Below, piece after piece: positions 16,817 to 24,002 of a stretch of DNA of 24,002 nt (positions are counted from its first letter, which is position 1; every line of letters starts with the position of its first letter). Location: positions 1-24,002 of the forward strand of contig CAZEIW010000114.1 in NCBI GenBank assembly GCA_964512305.1. The letters run 5' to 3'. Below the pieces are notes generated by a model. That model worked only from the letters and a program-made list of their open reading frames with translations. It was not told the origin of the DNA and did not search any database. This DNA comes from CAZEIW01 sp964512305 (GTDB taxonomy: Bacteria > Pseudomonadota > Gammaproteobacteria > Burkholderiales > Burkholderiaceae_F). The position numbers and the translations under genes are program-made.

Positions 16817-18658
16817 ATGTCCACCGTCCGTTGCACCATGGCGCAGGGCGTCGTCCGCTACCTGTGCAATCAGTTCACGGAAATCGACGGCAGCCGCGTC
16901 CCGCTGTTCCCGGGCGTGTTCGCCATCTTCGGGCACGGCAACGTGACCTGCCTCGGCGAGGCGCTGGAAGCCGTCCGGCACACGCTGCCGACCTGGCGCG
17001 GCCAGAACGAGCAGTCGATGGCGCTGGCGGCAATCGCCTACGCGAAGGCGCGAAAACGGCGCCAGATCATGGTCGCGACCTCCTCGATCGGTCCGGGAGC
17101 GGCGAACTTCGTGACCGCCGCGGCGGTCGCGCACACCAACCGCCTGCCCATCCTCTTCCTGTCCGGGGACGTCTTCGCCAATCGCCGCCCCGACCCCGTC
17201 CTGCAGCAGGTCGAGCAGTTCGACGACCCCACGATCACGGCCAACGACGCGTTCCGGGCCGTCGTGCGGTACTGGGACCGGATCACGCATCCGGAGCAGA
17301 TCATCCCATCGCTGCCGCAAGCCGTTGCCCTGATGCTCGATCCGGCCGCGTGCGGGCCGGCGTTCATCGGCCTGTGCCAGGACGTGCAGGAGCTCGCCTT
17401 CGACTACCCGGCGGCGTTCTTCGAGCCGACGCTGCACCGCATCGCGCGGCCCCGGCCGGATCTGGAGCGCATCAATGAGGCTGCCGGCCTCATCAGGGTG
17501 TCCAAGCGGCCGCTGATCATCGCCGGCGGCGGCGTCAGGTACTCGGAGGCCGAGGATGCGCTGACGCGGCTGGCGCAGGCGCGAGGAGTCCCGATCGCCG
17601 AGACGGTCGCCGGCAAGGGGACGCTCACGCACGATCATCCGCTGAATGTCGGCCCGATCGGCGTCGTGGGCTCGTCGTCGGCCAACGCGCTCGCCGCCGA
17701 GGCGGACGTCGTCCTCGCGGTCGGGTCGCGCCTGGGCGACTTCTCGACAGGCTCGTGGACGGCTTTTTCGCACGACGCCAGGTTCGTGTCGCTCAACGCC
17801 GCGCGCTTCGACGCCGTCAAGCATCGCGCCACCCAGCTGGTCGGCGATGCCCGCGCCGGCATCGCCGACCTCGATTCCGCCCTCGGCGAATGGAAAGCGC
17901 CGGCCTCCTGGCTGCAGCACGGGCAGCAGGAATTCTCGAAGTGGAACGATCTGCTGGCGGCTTGCCGCAAGGCGAAGCCGGGCTCCGTGCCGACGTACGC
18001 GCAGGTGATCGGCGTCGTGAACGAGAGCGCCGGCGCCGACGACTACGTCGTCAGTGCCGCGGGCGGGCTTCCCGGCGAGCTCGCAAAGGGCTGGCGCATC
18101 AAATCGCCCGGCACCTTCGACTGCGAGTGGGGCTTCTCGTGCATGGGCTACGAGGTGTCCGGCGGATGGGGCGCGGCGATGGCGCTGCCCGGCCGCAACG
18201 TCTTCGTGATGACGGGCGACGGCTCCTACATGATGCTGAACTCCGACATCTACTCGTCCGTCCTCGCGGGGCACAAGATGATCGTGGTCGTGTGCGACAA
18301 CGGTGGATTCGCGGTCATCAACCGCCTGCAGAACGGCAAGGGCGGCGCGTCCTTCAACAACCTGATCAAGGACTGCAAGGTCGCGAAGGCATTCGCGGTC
18401 GACTTCGTCAAGCACGCCGAATCGATGGGTGCGCTCGGACGCAAGGTGTCGGGGCTGGCGGAGCTGGCGCAGGCCCTGGAGTGGGCCAAGGGCACCGACC
18501 GCACGACGGTGATCAGCATCGAGACCGACGCGTTCGCCTGGACGCCGGGCGACGCATGGTGGGACGTCGGCGTTCCGCAGGCGAGCGAGCGCGGCGCGGT
18601 GCGCGAGGCCCGGGTCGAGCACGACAAGGGGCGCGCCCGGCAGCGCATCGGCGTCTGA
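16817..18658 (+). CDS. iolD: 3D-(3,5/4)-trihydroxycyclohexane-1,2-dione hydrolase
   Basis: A thiamine-diphosphate enzyme of 613 residues that opens the ring of the dehydrated inosose in myo-inositol breakdown, giving 5-deoxy-glucuronate. The N-terminal TMAQGVVRYL and FPGVFAIFGHGNVTCLGEAL blocks are characteristic of IolD, not of acetolactate synthases. E65 (GQNEQSMA) is the cofactor-activating glutamate. The ThDP/metal motif runs from GDGS (467-470) to N495 (CDNGG). AGGGGAGG shortly before the ATG sets the start. A hairpin-like segment and a TAGAAT (16760-16765) in the 110-bp gap before it suggest possible separate control from the lactonase gene. It is the gene that best identifies the cluster as inositol or cyclitol catabolism. 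Confidence 0.95.
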   Translation: MSTVRCTMAQGVVRYLCNQFTEIDGSRVPLFPGVFAIFGHGNVTCLGEALEAVRHTLPTWRGQNEQSMALAAIAYAKARKRRQIMVATSSIGPGAANFVTAAAVAHTNRLPILFLSGDVFANRRPDPVLQQVEQFDDPTITANDAFRAVVRYWDRITHPEQIIPSLPQAVALMLDPAACGPAFIGLCQDVQELAFDYPAAFFEPTLHRIARPRPDLERINEAAGLIRVSKRPLIIAGGGVRYSEAEDALTRLAQARGVPIAETVAGKGTLTHDHPLNVGPIGVVGSSSANALAAEADVVLAVGSRLGDFSTGSWTAFSHDARFVSLNAARFDAVKHRATQLVGDARAGIADLDSALGEWKAPASWLQHGQQEFSKWNDLLAACRKAKPGSVPTYAQVIGVVNESAGADDYVVSAAGGLPGELAKGWRIKSPGTFDCEWGFSCMGYEVSGGWGAAMALPGRNVFVMTGDGSYMMLNSDIYSSVLAGHKMIVVVCDNGGFAVINRLQNGKGGASFNNLIKDCKVAKAFAVDFVKHAESMGALGRKVSGLAELAQALEWAKGTDRTTVISIETDAFAWTPGDAWWDVGVPQASERGAVREARVEHDKGRARQRIGV

Positions 18659-18698
18659 AAGAAAGCTTCGCCGGCAACACGATCGAAGGGGAGCGAGG

Positions 18699-19514
18699 AT
18701 GAAGCAGCTGGAAGGCAAGATCGCCATCGTGACCGGCGGAACCCAGGGCTTGGGGTCCGCGATCGCCAGGCTGTTCGGCCAGCGCGGCGCCGCGGGCATC
18801 GTCATCTGCGGACGGAACCGGGAGAAGGGCGAGGCGAACGCGAGATCCATCGCGCAGGAGACCGGCGCCCGGGTGATCTACGTCGCCGCGGATCTCGCGC
18901 GCGTCGAGGACTGCCGCGCGATCGTGGCGCGGGCGGACAGCACGTTCGGGCGCATCGATACCCTGGTCAATGCGGCGGCGATCACCGATCGCGGCACGCT
19001 GCTCGACACCAGCGTCGAGCTATTCGATCAGATCTTCGCGGTCAACGCGCGCGCCCCGTTCTTCCTGTCGCAGGACACCGTCAAGGTCATGCTGCGGGAG
19101 AAGATCGCGGGGACGATCGTCAACATCGGCTCGATGTCGTCGCTCGCGGGGCAGCCCTTCATCTCGGCGTACTGCTCGTCGAAGGGCGCGCTGGCCACCA
19201 TGACGCGCAATTTCGCCTACTCGCTGCTGCTGAACCGGATCCGCGTGAACGGGTTGAACATCGGGTGGATGGCCTCGGACGGCGAGGACCGCATCATGCG
19301 GCAGTATCACGGCGCCCAGACGGGCTGGCAGCAGAAGGAAGGCGCCGCGCTTCCGAACGGGCGCCTCATCGTGCCGGAAGAAGTCGCCCGCGCCGTCGCG
19401 TTTCTCGCGAGCGACGAGTCGGGACTGATGACCGGATCGATGGTCGAGTACGACCAGTCGGTCTGGGGCGGGTACGACGCGTCGCCCAAGCCCGTTTCCG
19501 GGCTTGCGCTGTGA
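18699..19514 (+). CDS. SDR-family NAD(P)-dependent dehydrogenase
   Basis: A classical short-chain dehydrogenase of 271 residues. The cofactor motif is TGGTQGLG (12-19), NAA begins at N91, and the catalytic set is S145, Y158 and K162 (SAYCSSKGA). GAGG ahead of the ATG supports the start. It lies 40 bp after iolD and so is probably in the same transcript. The role is inferred from position: oxidation or reduction of a cyclitol or keto-cyclitol, perhaps letting a stereoisomer enter the pathway. Similarity alone cannot give the substrate. Confidence 0.9.
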   Translation: MKQLEGKIAIVTGGTQGLGSAIARLFGQRGAAGIVICGRNREKGEANARSIAQETGARVIYVAADLARVEDCRAIVARADSTFGRIDTLVNAAAITDRGTLLDTSVELFDQIFAVNARAPFFLSQDTVKVMLREKIAGTIVNIGSMSSLAGQPFISAYCSSKGALATMTRNFAYSLLLNRIRVNGLNIGWMASDGEDRIMRQYHGAQTGWQQKEGAALPNGRLIVPEEVARAVAFLASDESGLMTGSMVEYDQSVWGGYDASPKPVSGLAL

Positions 19515-19668
19515 GCGCGCCCGATCGACCCCACTCGGTGCATGCATTGACGATGGGACGGCTTTCAAGGTACCGTCGGCGGCAGCCGCCCGTAGAAGGC
19601 GGCGCTGCCGTGCCACCTTCGCCCCGCTCGCTGCGCTGTTCGTCCCGAGACTAGACGAAGGTCTTCTC

Positions 19669-20661
19669 ATGCTTCGCGTTGCGGTTCTGGGTGCAGGCCG
19701 GATCGGAAGGATTCACGCCGCGAACGTCGCCGCAGACCGGCGCGCCAAGCTGGTCGCGGTCGCCGATCCCCTGAAAGGAGCGGCTCAGGAGCTTGCGAGC
19801 CGTCTCTCCTGCGAAGCCGCGCTCGACGCCGTTTCCGTCATCGAGCGCAAGGACGTCGATGCGGTCGTCATCGGCACACCCACCGACACGCACGTCGACC
19901 TGCTGCTCCATGCGGTCAAGCACGGGAAAGCCGTCCTGTGCGAGAAGCCGATCGACCTGAACCTCGGCCGCGCCGACGCGGCCGTTGCCGAGATCGAACG
20001 CCTGCGCGGCCGCGTGATGCTCGCCTTCAACCGCCGTTTCGATCCCAGCGCCCAGGAGATCCGCCGGGCGATCGACGCCGGCGAAATCGGCGTCGTCCGC
20101 CAGGTGATCATCACCAGCCGTGACCCCGAGGTCCCGCCGCGGGAGTACTCGCGGCATTGCGGCGGGATCTTCCGCGACATGACGATCCACGATTTCGACA
20201 TGGGCCGCTGGCTGCTCGGGGAGGAGCCGGTCGAGGTGATGGCGTCAGGCAGCAGGCTGGTCGACCCGAGCCTGGCCGAGTTCGACGACTTCGACACGAT
20301 CATGGTCCTGATGCGGACGGCGTCGGGCCGCCAATGCCACATCAACAACTGCCGCGAGGCGGTCTATGGCTACGATCAGCGTCTGGAGGTGTTCGGCTCG
20401 GCGGGAATGCTGCTCAACGACAACCTGCGGCCGACGACCGTGAAGCGGTGGCGCAAGGACGAGACCGATGCGAGGCAGCCGCTGCTGAACTTCTTCCTCG
20501 AGCGCTACGCCGACGCCTACCGGATCGAGCTCGGCCGGTTCCTCGACGCGGTCGAGTCCGGGCAGCCCATGCCCGTGACGGCGTTCGACGGCAGGCAGGC
20601 GCTGAGACTGGCGGATTGCGCCCTGGAGTCCGCGCGCTTCGGCCGTGCGGTGAAGGTATGA
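19669..20661 (+). CDS. iolG: Inositol 2-dehydrogenase-like Gfo/Idh/MocA oxidoreductase
   Basis: A 330-residue protein, matching IolG length. The Rossmann start LGAGRIGRIHAANVA is the IolG form of the dinucleotide motif. EKPIDL provides K93, and RDMTIHDFDM provides D170 and H174, in the positions of the catalytic Lys, Asp and His of inositol dehydrogenase. Expected reaction: NAD-dependent oxidation of myo-inositol (or an isomer) to 2-keto-myo-inositol. ATG 19669 was chosen because it opens the Rossmann fold with GAAGG upstream; the in-frame extension to 19504 overlaps the SDR gene and looks non-protein. A 154-bp gap with GC-rich imperfect stem-loops precedes it, unusual in this tight cluster. 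Its stop overlaps the next gene (ATGA). Confidence 0.85.
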   Translation: MLRVAVLGAGRIGRIHAANVAADRRAKLVAVADPLKGAAQELASRLSCEAALDAVSVIERKDVDAVVIGTPTDTHVDLLLHAVKHGKAVLCEKPIDLNLGRADAAVAEIERLRGRVMLAFNRRFDPSAQEIRRAIDAGEIGVVRQVIITSRDPEVPPREYSRHCGGIFRDMTIHDFDMGRWLLGEEPVEVMASGSRLVDPSLAEFDDFDTIMVLMRTASGRQCHINNCREAVYGYDQRLEVFGSAGMLLNDNLRPTTVKRWRKDETDARQPLLNFFLERYADAYRIELGRFLDAVESGQPMPVTAFDGRQALRLADCALESARFGRAVKV

Positions 20662-21806
20662 GCTCGGACCGGGGAATCGCCGCGATGCGCGAAATTGGCG
20701 TGGGGATCATCGGCACGGGGTTCATGGGCAAGGCCCACGCGCTCGCGTACAAGGCCGTCGCCGGGATCTTTCCGGACATTCCCCACCCGGTGATGGAAGC
20801 GGTGTCCGACATCGATCGCCCCGCCGCCGAAGAGGCCGCGCGGAAGTTCGGCTTCAAGCGCGTGCATGCGGACTGGCGGTCGCTGATCGAGGACCCGGGC
20901 GTCGGGATCGTCTCGATCACCACGCCGAACGTCCTGCACCGCGAGATCGCGCTGGCGGCGGTCGCCGCCGGCAAGCACGTCCACTGCGAGAAGCCGATCG
21001 CGCCGAACGCGTCCGCCGCGAAGGACATGATGGACGCGGCCGAAGCTGCCGGCATCGTCACCCAGGTCGGATACAACTACATCAAGAACCCGATCCTCAA
21101 ACTTGCCCGCGAGATGGTCCGCGCCGGCGAACTGGGCGGGATCACGGGGTTCCGGGGAATCCACGCCGAAGACTACATGGCGGACCCCGAAGTCCCGTAC
21201 GGCTGGCGGGTCGATCCCAGCGGGGGCGCGGGGGCGATCGCCGATATCGGCAGCCATATCATCGGCATGGCGCGCTTCCTGGTCGGGCCGATCACCGAGG
21301 TCATGGCGGACCTGCAGACGGTGATCAAGACCCGCCCGGTGGCGCCGGGCTCGAAGGAGCGCCGCGAGATCCTGGTCGACGACGTCGCGCGCCTGAACGT
21401 CCGCTTTGCCGGCGGCTTCGGCGGCACGATCGAGGCCAACTGGGCCGCCACCGGCCGCAAGATGCAGCTCGGGTTCGAGCTCTACGGCGCCAAGGGCTCT
21501 CTCGGGTACACGCAGGAGCGGCTCAACGAGCTGCTCTTCTACAAGACCGGCGGAGACCCGCGACACGGCGGCTTCGTCCGGATCGAGGCGGGGCCGCGGC
21601 ACCCGCCGTACGGATTCTTCTGTCCCGCGCCCGGCCATCAACTCGGGTTCAACGACCTGAAGATCATCGAGGTCGCGGAATTCCTTCGCGCGATCGCCGG
21701 CGGCGAGCCGTGCGGCCCCGACTTCCGGGAAGCGTGGGAAGTCCAGAAGGTCATCGACATCGCGATCGAGTCGTCGCGATCGCGCAGCTGGCGGCAGATC
21801 GCCTGA
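20658..21806 (+). CDS. Second Gfo/Idh/MocA family oxidoreductase
   Basis: A 382-residue NAD(P)-dependent sugar or cyclitol dehydrogenase, distinct from the preceding IolG-like one. It has IIGTGFMGKAHALAY for the cofactor, K112 (CEKPIA), and D196 and H200 (IADIGSHIIGM). A long C-terminal beta-sheet half carries GFRGIHAEDYM and GWRVDPSGGAGAI. This pattern resembles members acting on scyllo-inositol or anhydro-sugars such as levoglucosan, but subgroup assignment by eye is not safe. The ATG at 20658 overlaps the previous stop by four bases, arguing for coupling. ATG 20685 with GGGGAA upstream is an alternative. The ABC transporter genes follow after 21 bp. Confidence 0.9.
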   Translation: MSSDRGIAAMREIGVGIIGTGFMGKAHALAYKAVAGIFPDIPHPVMEAVSDIDRPAAEEAARKFGFKRVHADWRSLIEDPGVGIVSITTPNVLHREIALAAVAAGKHVHCEKPIAPNASAAKDMMDAAEAAGIVTQVGYNYIKNPILKLAREMVRAGELGGITGFRGIHAEDYMADPEVPYGWRVDPSGGAGAIADIGSHIIGMARFLVGPITEVMADLQTVIKTRPVAPGSKERREILVDDVARLNVRFAGGFGGTIEANWAATGRKMQLGFELYGAKGSLGYTQERLNELLFYKTGGDPRHGGFVRIEAGPRHPPYGFFCPAPGHQLGFNDLKIIEVAEFLRAIAGGEPCGPDFREAWEVQKVIDIAIESSRSRSWRQIA

Positions 21807-21827
21807 GCACACGAACCGGACCGATCG

Positions 21828-22568
21828 ATGGCGCTGCTCGAGATGAAGGGCGTGTCCAAGCACTTCGGAGCGATCGAGGCGCTGGCCGGCATCGATTTTT
21901 CCCTCGACTCCGGCGAGATCGTCGGCGTGATGGGCGACAACGGCGCCGGAAAATCGACCCTGGTCAAGCTGATCGCGGGCAACTTTCCGCCGACCCACGG
22001 GCAGATCACGCTGGGGGGCAGCGCCGTGCACTTCCACAAGCCGGTGGAGGCGCGCGCCGCGGGCATCGAGGTCGTCTACCAGGACCTCGCGCTGTGCAAC
22101 AACCTGACCGCCTCGGGCAACGTGTTCCTCGGCCGCGAGAAGATGCGGCGCCTGTGGCCGTTGTGGCTGCTCGACAACCGGGCGATGAACGAGCGCGCGC
22201 GCGAGCTGTTCGCCGAGCTCAAATCGGAGACGCGGCCGGCCGACCTGGTGCGCTCGATGTCGGGCGGCCAGCGCCAGGCGGTCGCGATCGCGCGCATCCA
22301 CCTGTCGCGCGCGAAGGTGGTGCTGATGGACGAACCCACCGCGGCGATCAGCGTGCGCCAGGTTGCCGAGGTGCTCGATCTGCTGCGGCGGCTTCGCGAC
22401 CAGGGGATCGCCGTCGTGCTGATCAGCCACCGGATGCCCGATGTGTTCGCGGTGGCCGACCGCATCGTCGTGCTCAGGCGCGGGCTCAAGGTCGCCGACA
22501 AGCCGATCGGGGCCAGTTCCCCGGAAGAAGTGACCGGCCTGATCACGGGTGCGATCGCCACGGCCTGA
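21828..22568 (+). CDS. Sugar ABC importer ATP-binding protein (CUT2 type, single domain)
   Basis: A 246-residue ATPase that powers the adjacent permease from the cytosolic side. Visible are Walker A GDNGAGKST (36-44), Q-loop Q85, signature MSGGQRQ (144-150), Walker B VVLMDEPT (164-171) and the H-loop His201. CUT2 systems such as RbsA, XylG or MglA usually have two fused ATPase domains of about 500 residues. This one has only one and probably acts as a homodimer, as in FrcA-type systems. No clear Shine-Dalgarno is seen, so translation may depend on coupling to the gene 21 bp upstream. Confidence 0.93.
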   Translation: MALLEMKGVSKHFGAIEALAGIDFSLDSGEIVGVMGDNGAGKSTLVKLIAGNFPPTHGQITLGGSAVHFHKPVEARAAGIEVVYQDLALCNNLTASGNVFLGREKMRRLWPLWLLDNRAMNERARELFAELKSETRPADLVRSMSGGQRQAVAIARIHLSRAKVVLMDEPTAAISVRQVAEVLDLLRRLRDQGIAVVLISHRMPDVFAVADRIVVLRRGLKVADKPIGASSPEEVTGLITGAIATA

Positions 22569-22601
22569 GACGCCGCGCCCGCAAACCGACAGGGAGCCAA
22601 A

Positions 22602-23609
22602 GTGCGGCAAGTCGCCAACGACAGCGCCATCCCGCAGTCCAACCACGGCCTCTGGGAGCGCCTCATCGGCGGGCAGGCGTTCTGGGTCACGATCGCGGTG
22701 ATCCTGATCCCGGTCGCGATGACGCTCTTCGAGTCTTCGTTCAGCGCCGCGTTCTGGAAGGAGGAGAACTTCTTCAACGTGTCGCGCAACTTCGCGTTCA
22801 TCGCGATCATGGCGCTCGGGCAGGTCGCCGTGATGGTCGCGGGCGGAATCGATCTCTCGGTCGGCTCGGTGCTCGCGGTGAGCGGGATCGTTCTCGGCTT
22901 GATGATGACCAACGACTACTCGTTCTGGATCAGCGCGGCCGCGGCGATCGCCACTGGGCTCGCCTGCGGCCTTGTCAACGGCGTCCTGATCGCCTACCTG
23001 CGGCTGTCGCCGTTCGTCGTCACCCTCGGCATGCTCAGCATCGGACGCAGCCTAGCGCTGGCGATCTCCAACAACCGCTTCCTCTACCAGTTCGGGCACG
23101 ACCAGAAGCTGCTGATCGAGATGGGTGGGGGGCAGACGTTCGGCGTTGCCAATCCGGTGCTATTCCTGGTGGCGCTCACGCTGATCATGGGGTTCTGCCT
23201 GCGCTATACCCGTTGGGGCCGGCAGTTGTATGCCATCGGCGGCAACGAGGCGGCGGCGCGGCTCACCGGCGTGCCGGTGGACCGGCTGAAGCTATCGGCC
23301 TATGCGCTGTCCGGGTTCATGACCGCGATCTCCGCGATCCTCACGGTCGGCTGGCTCGGATCGGTGACCAACGGCATCGGGATCGGGTACGAGTTGCGGG
23401 TCATCGCCTCGACGGTGATCGGCGGCGTCAATCTGCTCGGCGGGGAGGGCGGCGCCTACGCCGCGTTCATCGGCGCCGCGCTGATCGAGGTCATCCGCAA
23501 CAGCCTGCTGCTCGCGGGTGTCGATCCCTACTGGCAGGGGACCTTCGTCGGAATTTTCATCATCTTGGCGGTGCTGCTTGAGCGCCTTCGGGGCCGCAAG
23601 GTGGATTGA
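22602..23609 (+). CDS. Sugar ABC importer permease (CUT2, RbsC-like)
   Basis: A 335-residue inner-membrane protein with about eight to ten hydrophobic helices. The family block GQVAVMVAGGIDLSVGSV is at about residues 73-90. The cytoplasmic coupling segment AIGGNEAAARLTGVPVDRLK is at 211-230. The GTG start has AGGGAG about six bases upstream and lies 33 bp after the ATPase gene. It should form the membrane channel as a homodimer with the single-domain ATPase. By context the cargo is inositol or a related cyclitol or sugar. Confidence 0.93.
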   Translation: MRQVANDSAIPQSNHGLWERLIGGQAFWVTIAVILIPVAMTLFESSFSAAFWKEENFFNVSRNFAFIAIMALGQVAVMVAGGIDLSVGSVLAVSGIVLGLMMTNDYSFWISAAAAIATGLACGLVNGVLIAYLRLSPFVVTLGMLSIGRSLALAISNNRFLYQFGHDQKLLIEMGGGQTFGVANPVLFLVALTLIMGFCLRYTRWGRQLYAIGGNEAAARLTGVPVDRLKLSAYALSGFMTAISAILTVGWLGSVTNGIGIGYELRVIASTVIGGVNLLGGEGGAYAAFIGAALIEVIRNSLLLAGVDPYWQGTFVGIFIILAVLLERLRGRKVD

Positions 23610-23645
23610 GCAGGAAAGGCGCGCGACACTTACAAGGAGAGCGTC

Positions 23646-24002
23646 ATGAGGCGGTTACTAATGGCGGCAGCGGCGTTCGCGCTGGTGATGGGACCGGCGG
23701 TCGCCCAGCAGAAGTACAAGTTCGCCCTGGTCCCGAAGGCGATGAACAACCCGTTCTTCGATCTCGCGCGCGACGGCTGCATGCAGGCGCAACGCGACAG
23801 CAACGGCCGCATCAACTGCCTCTATATCGGTCCCGGCGAGCACACCGAGACCGAGCAGGTGCAGATCGTCCAGGATCTGATCAGCCGCGGCGTCTCGGGC
23901 ATCGCGGTCTCGCCGTCGAACGCGCCGGCGATGGCGCGCGTGTTCCGCGCCGCGCGTGAGGCCGGCATCCCGACCATCACCTGGGATTCCGACCTGCTCC
24001 CG
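23646..24002 (+). CDS. Periplasmic sugar-binding protein of the CUT2 importer (5' part only)
   Basis: The first 119 residues are present; the gene runs off the window. A signal peptide (about residues 1-20, ending GPAVA) is followed by KYKFALVPKAMNNPFFDLARDG. This is the start of the RbsB/periplasmic-binding-protein fold, with the NNPFF segment that contacts sugars in relatives. ETEQVQIVQDLISRGVSGIAVSPSN follows, again typical. AAGGAG six to seven bases before the ATG supports the start. It is 36 bp after the permease, completing the binding protein-permease-ATPase set. The ligand cannot be fixed from this half. Confidence 0.93.
   Translation, partial: MRRLLMAAAAFALVMGPAVAQQKYKFALVPKAMNNPFFDLARDGCMQAQRDSNGRINCLYIGPGEHTETEQVQIVQDLISRGVSGIAVSPSNAPAMARVFRAAREAGIPTITWDSDLLP

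Noticed and set aside
19504..19668. Extended N-terminus of the IolG-like enzyme
   Set aside because: It overlaps the SDR gene end, is a run of Arg/Ala residues with no homology, and the Rossmann fold begins at the ATG at 19669.

Overview
The window is about 24 kb of GC-rich (roughly 65-70%), densely coded chromosome from a proteobacterium. The most likely source is a betaproteobacterium (Burkholderiales or a relative). This rests on the small-subunit/large-subunit (DUF4212 + VC_2705-type) solute symporter next to acetyl-CoA synthetase, Shine-Dalgarno sites of the GGAG/GGAGG type, overall codon use, and dispersed palindromic repeats. No rRNA, phage, transposase or CRISPR array was found, so the genus is not fixed.

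Layout. (1) 1-3409: a REP-like hairpin, then an RND multidrug-type efflux permease whose partners must lie upstream. (2) 3410-8613: a C2-acid module. It holds acetyl-CoA synthetase behind two 18-bp-spaced direct repeats, a small membrane protein, a DUF4212 small subunit, and a VC_2705-type sodium:solute symporter with a large soluble insert and an EF-hand-like loop. (3) 8614-11005: tRNA-Ser(GGA) abutting a 31-bp inverted repeat, a 19-codon remnant of a GIY-YIG nuclease gene, and a visibly lower-GC (about 58% in sampled lines) lipoprotein serine hydrolase on the minus strand. This stretch looks like an insertion next to a tRNA. (4) 11232-14021: pyruvate, phosphate dikinase with an extra insert of about 49 residues. 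(5) 14022-15597, minus strand: two small uncharacterised genes, a pair of palindromic repeats of the same family as the one after acetyl-CoA synthetase, and a glutathione S-transferase-like gene. (6) 15783-24002, plus strand: a cyclitol (inositol-type) catabolic and uptake cluster. In order it has an SMP-30 lactonase, IolD, an SDR dehydrogenase, an IolG-like dehydrogenase, a second Gfo/Idh/MocA oxidoreductase, a single-domain CUT2 ABC ATPase, an RbsC-type permease, and the start of a periplasmic sugar-binding protein cut by the window end.

How the parts work together. The symporter pair and acetyl-CoA synthetase plausibly import and activate acetate or a similar short acid. Pyruvate, phosphate dikinase could feed the carbon into gluconeogenesis, although it is separately transcribed. 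In the last third, the binding protein, permease and ATPase would import a cyclitol or sugar. Three NAD(P)-dependent dehydrogenases would interconvert or oxidise it to an inosose, IolD would open the dehydrated trione ring, and the lactonase may act on an oxidised side product. iolE, iolB, iolC, iolJ and iolA are not in the window. The dehydrogenase-rich set may therefore be a variant or stereoisomer-specific pathway, or the missing genes may simply lie downstream.

Limits: all family calls come from reading motifs by eye; no database search or structure prediction was run.
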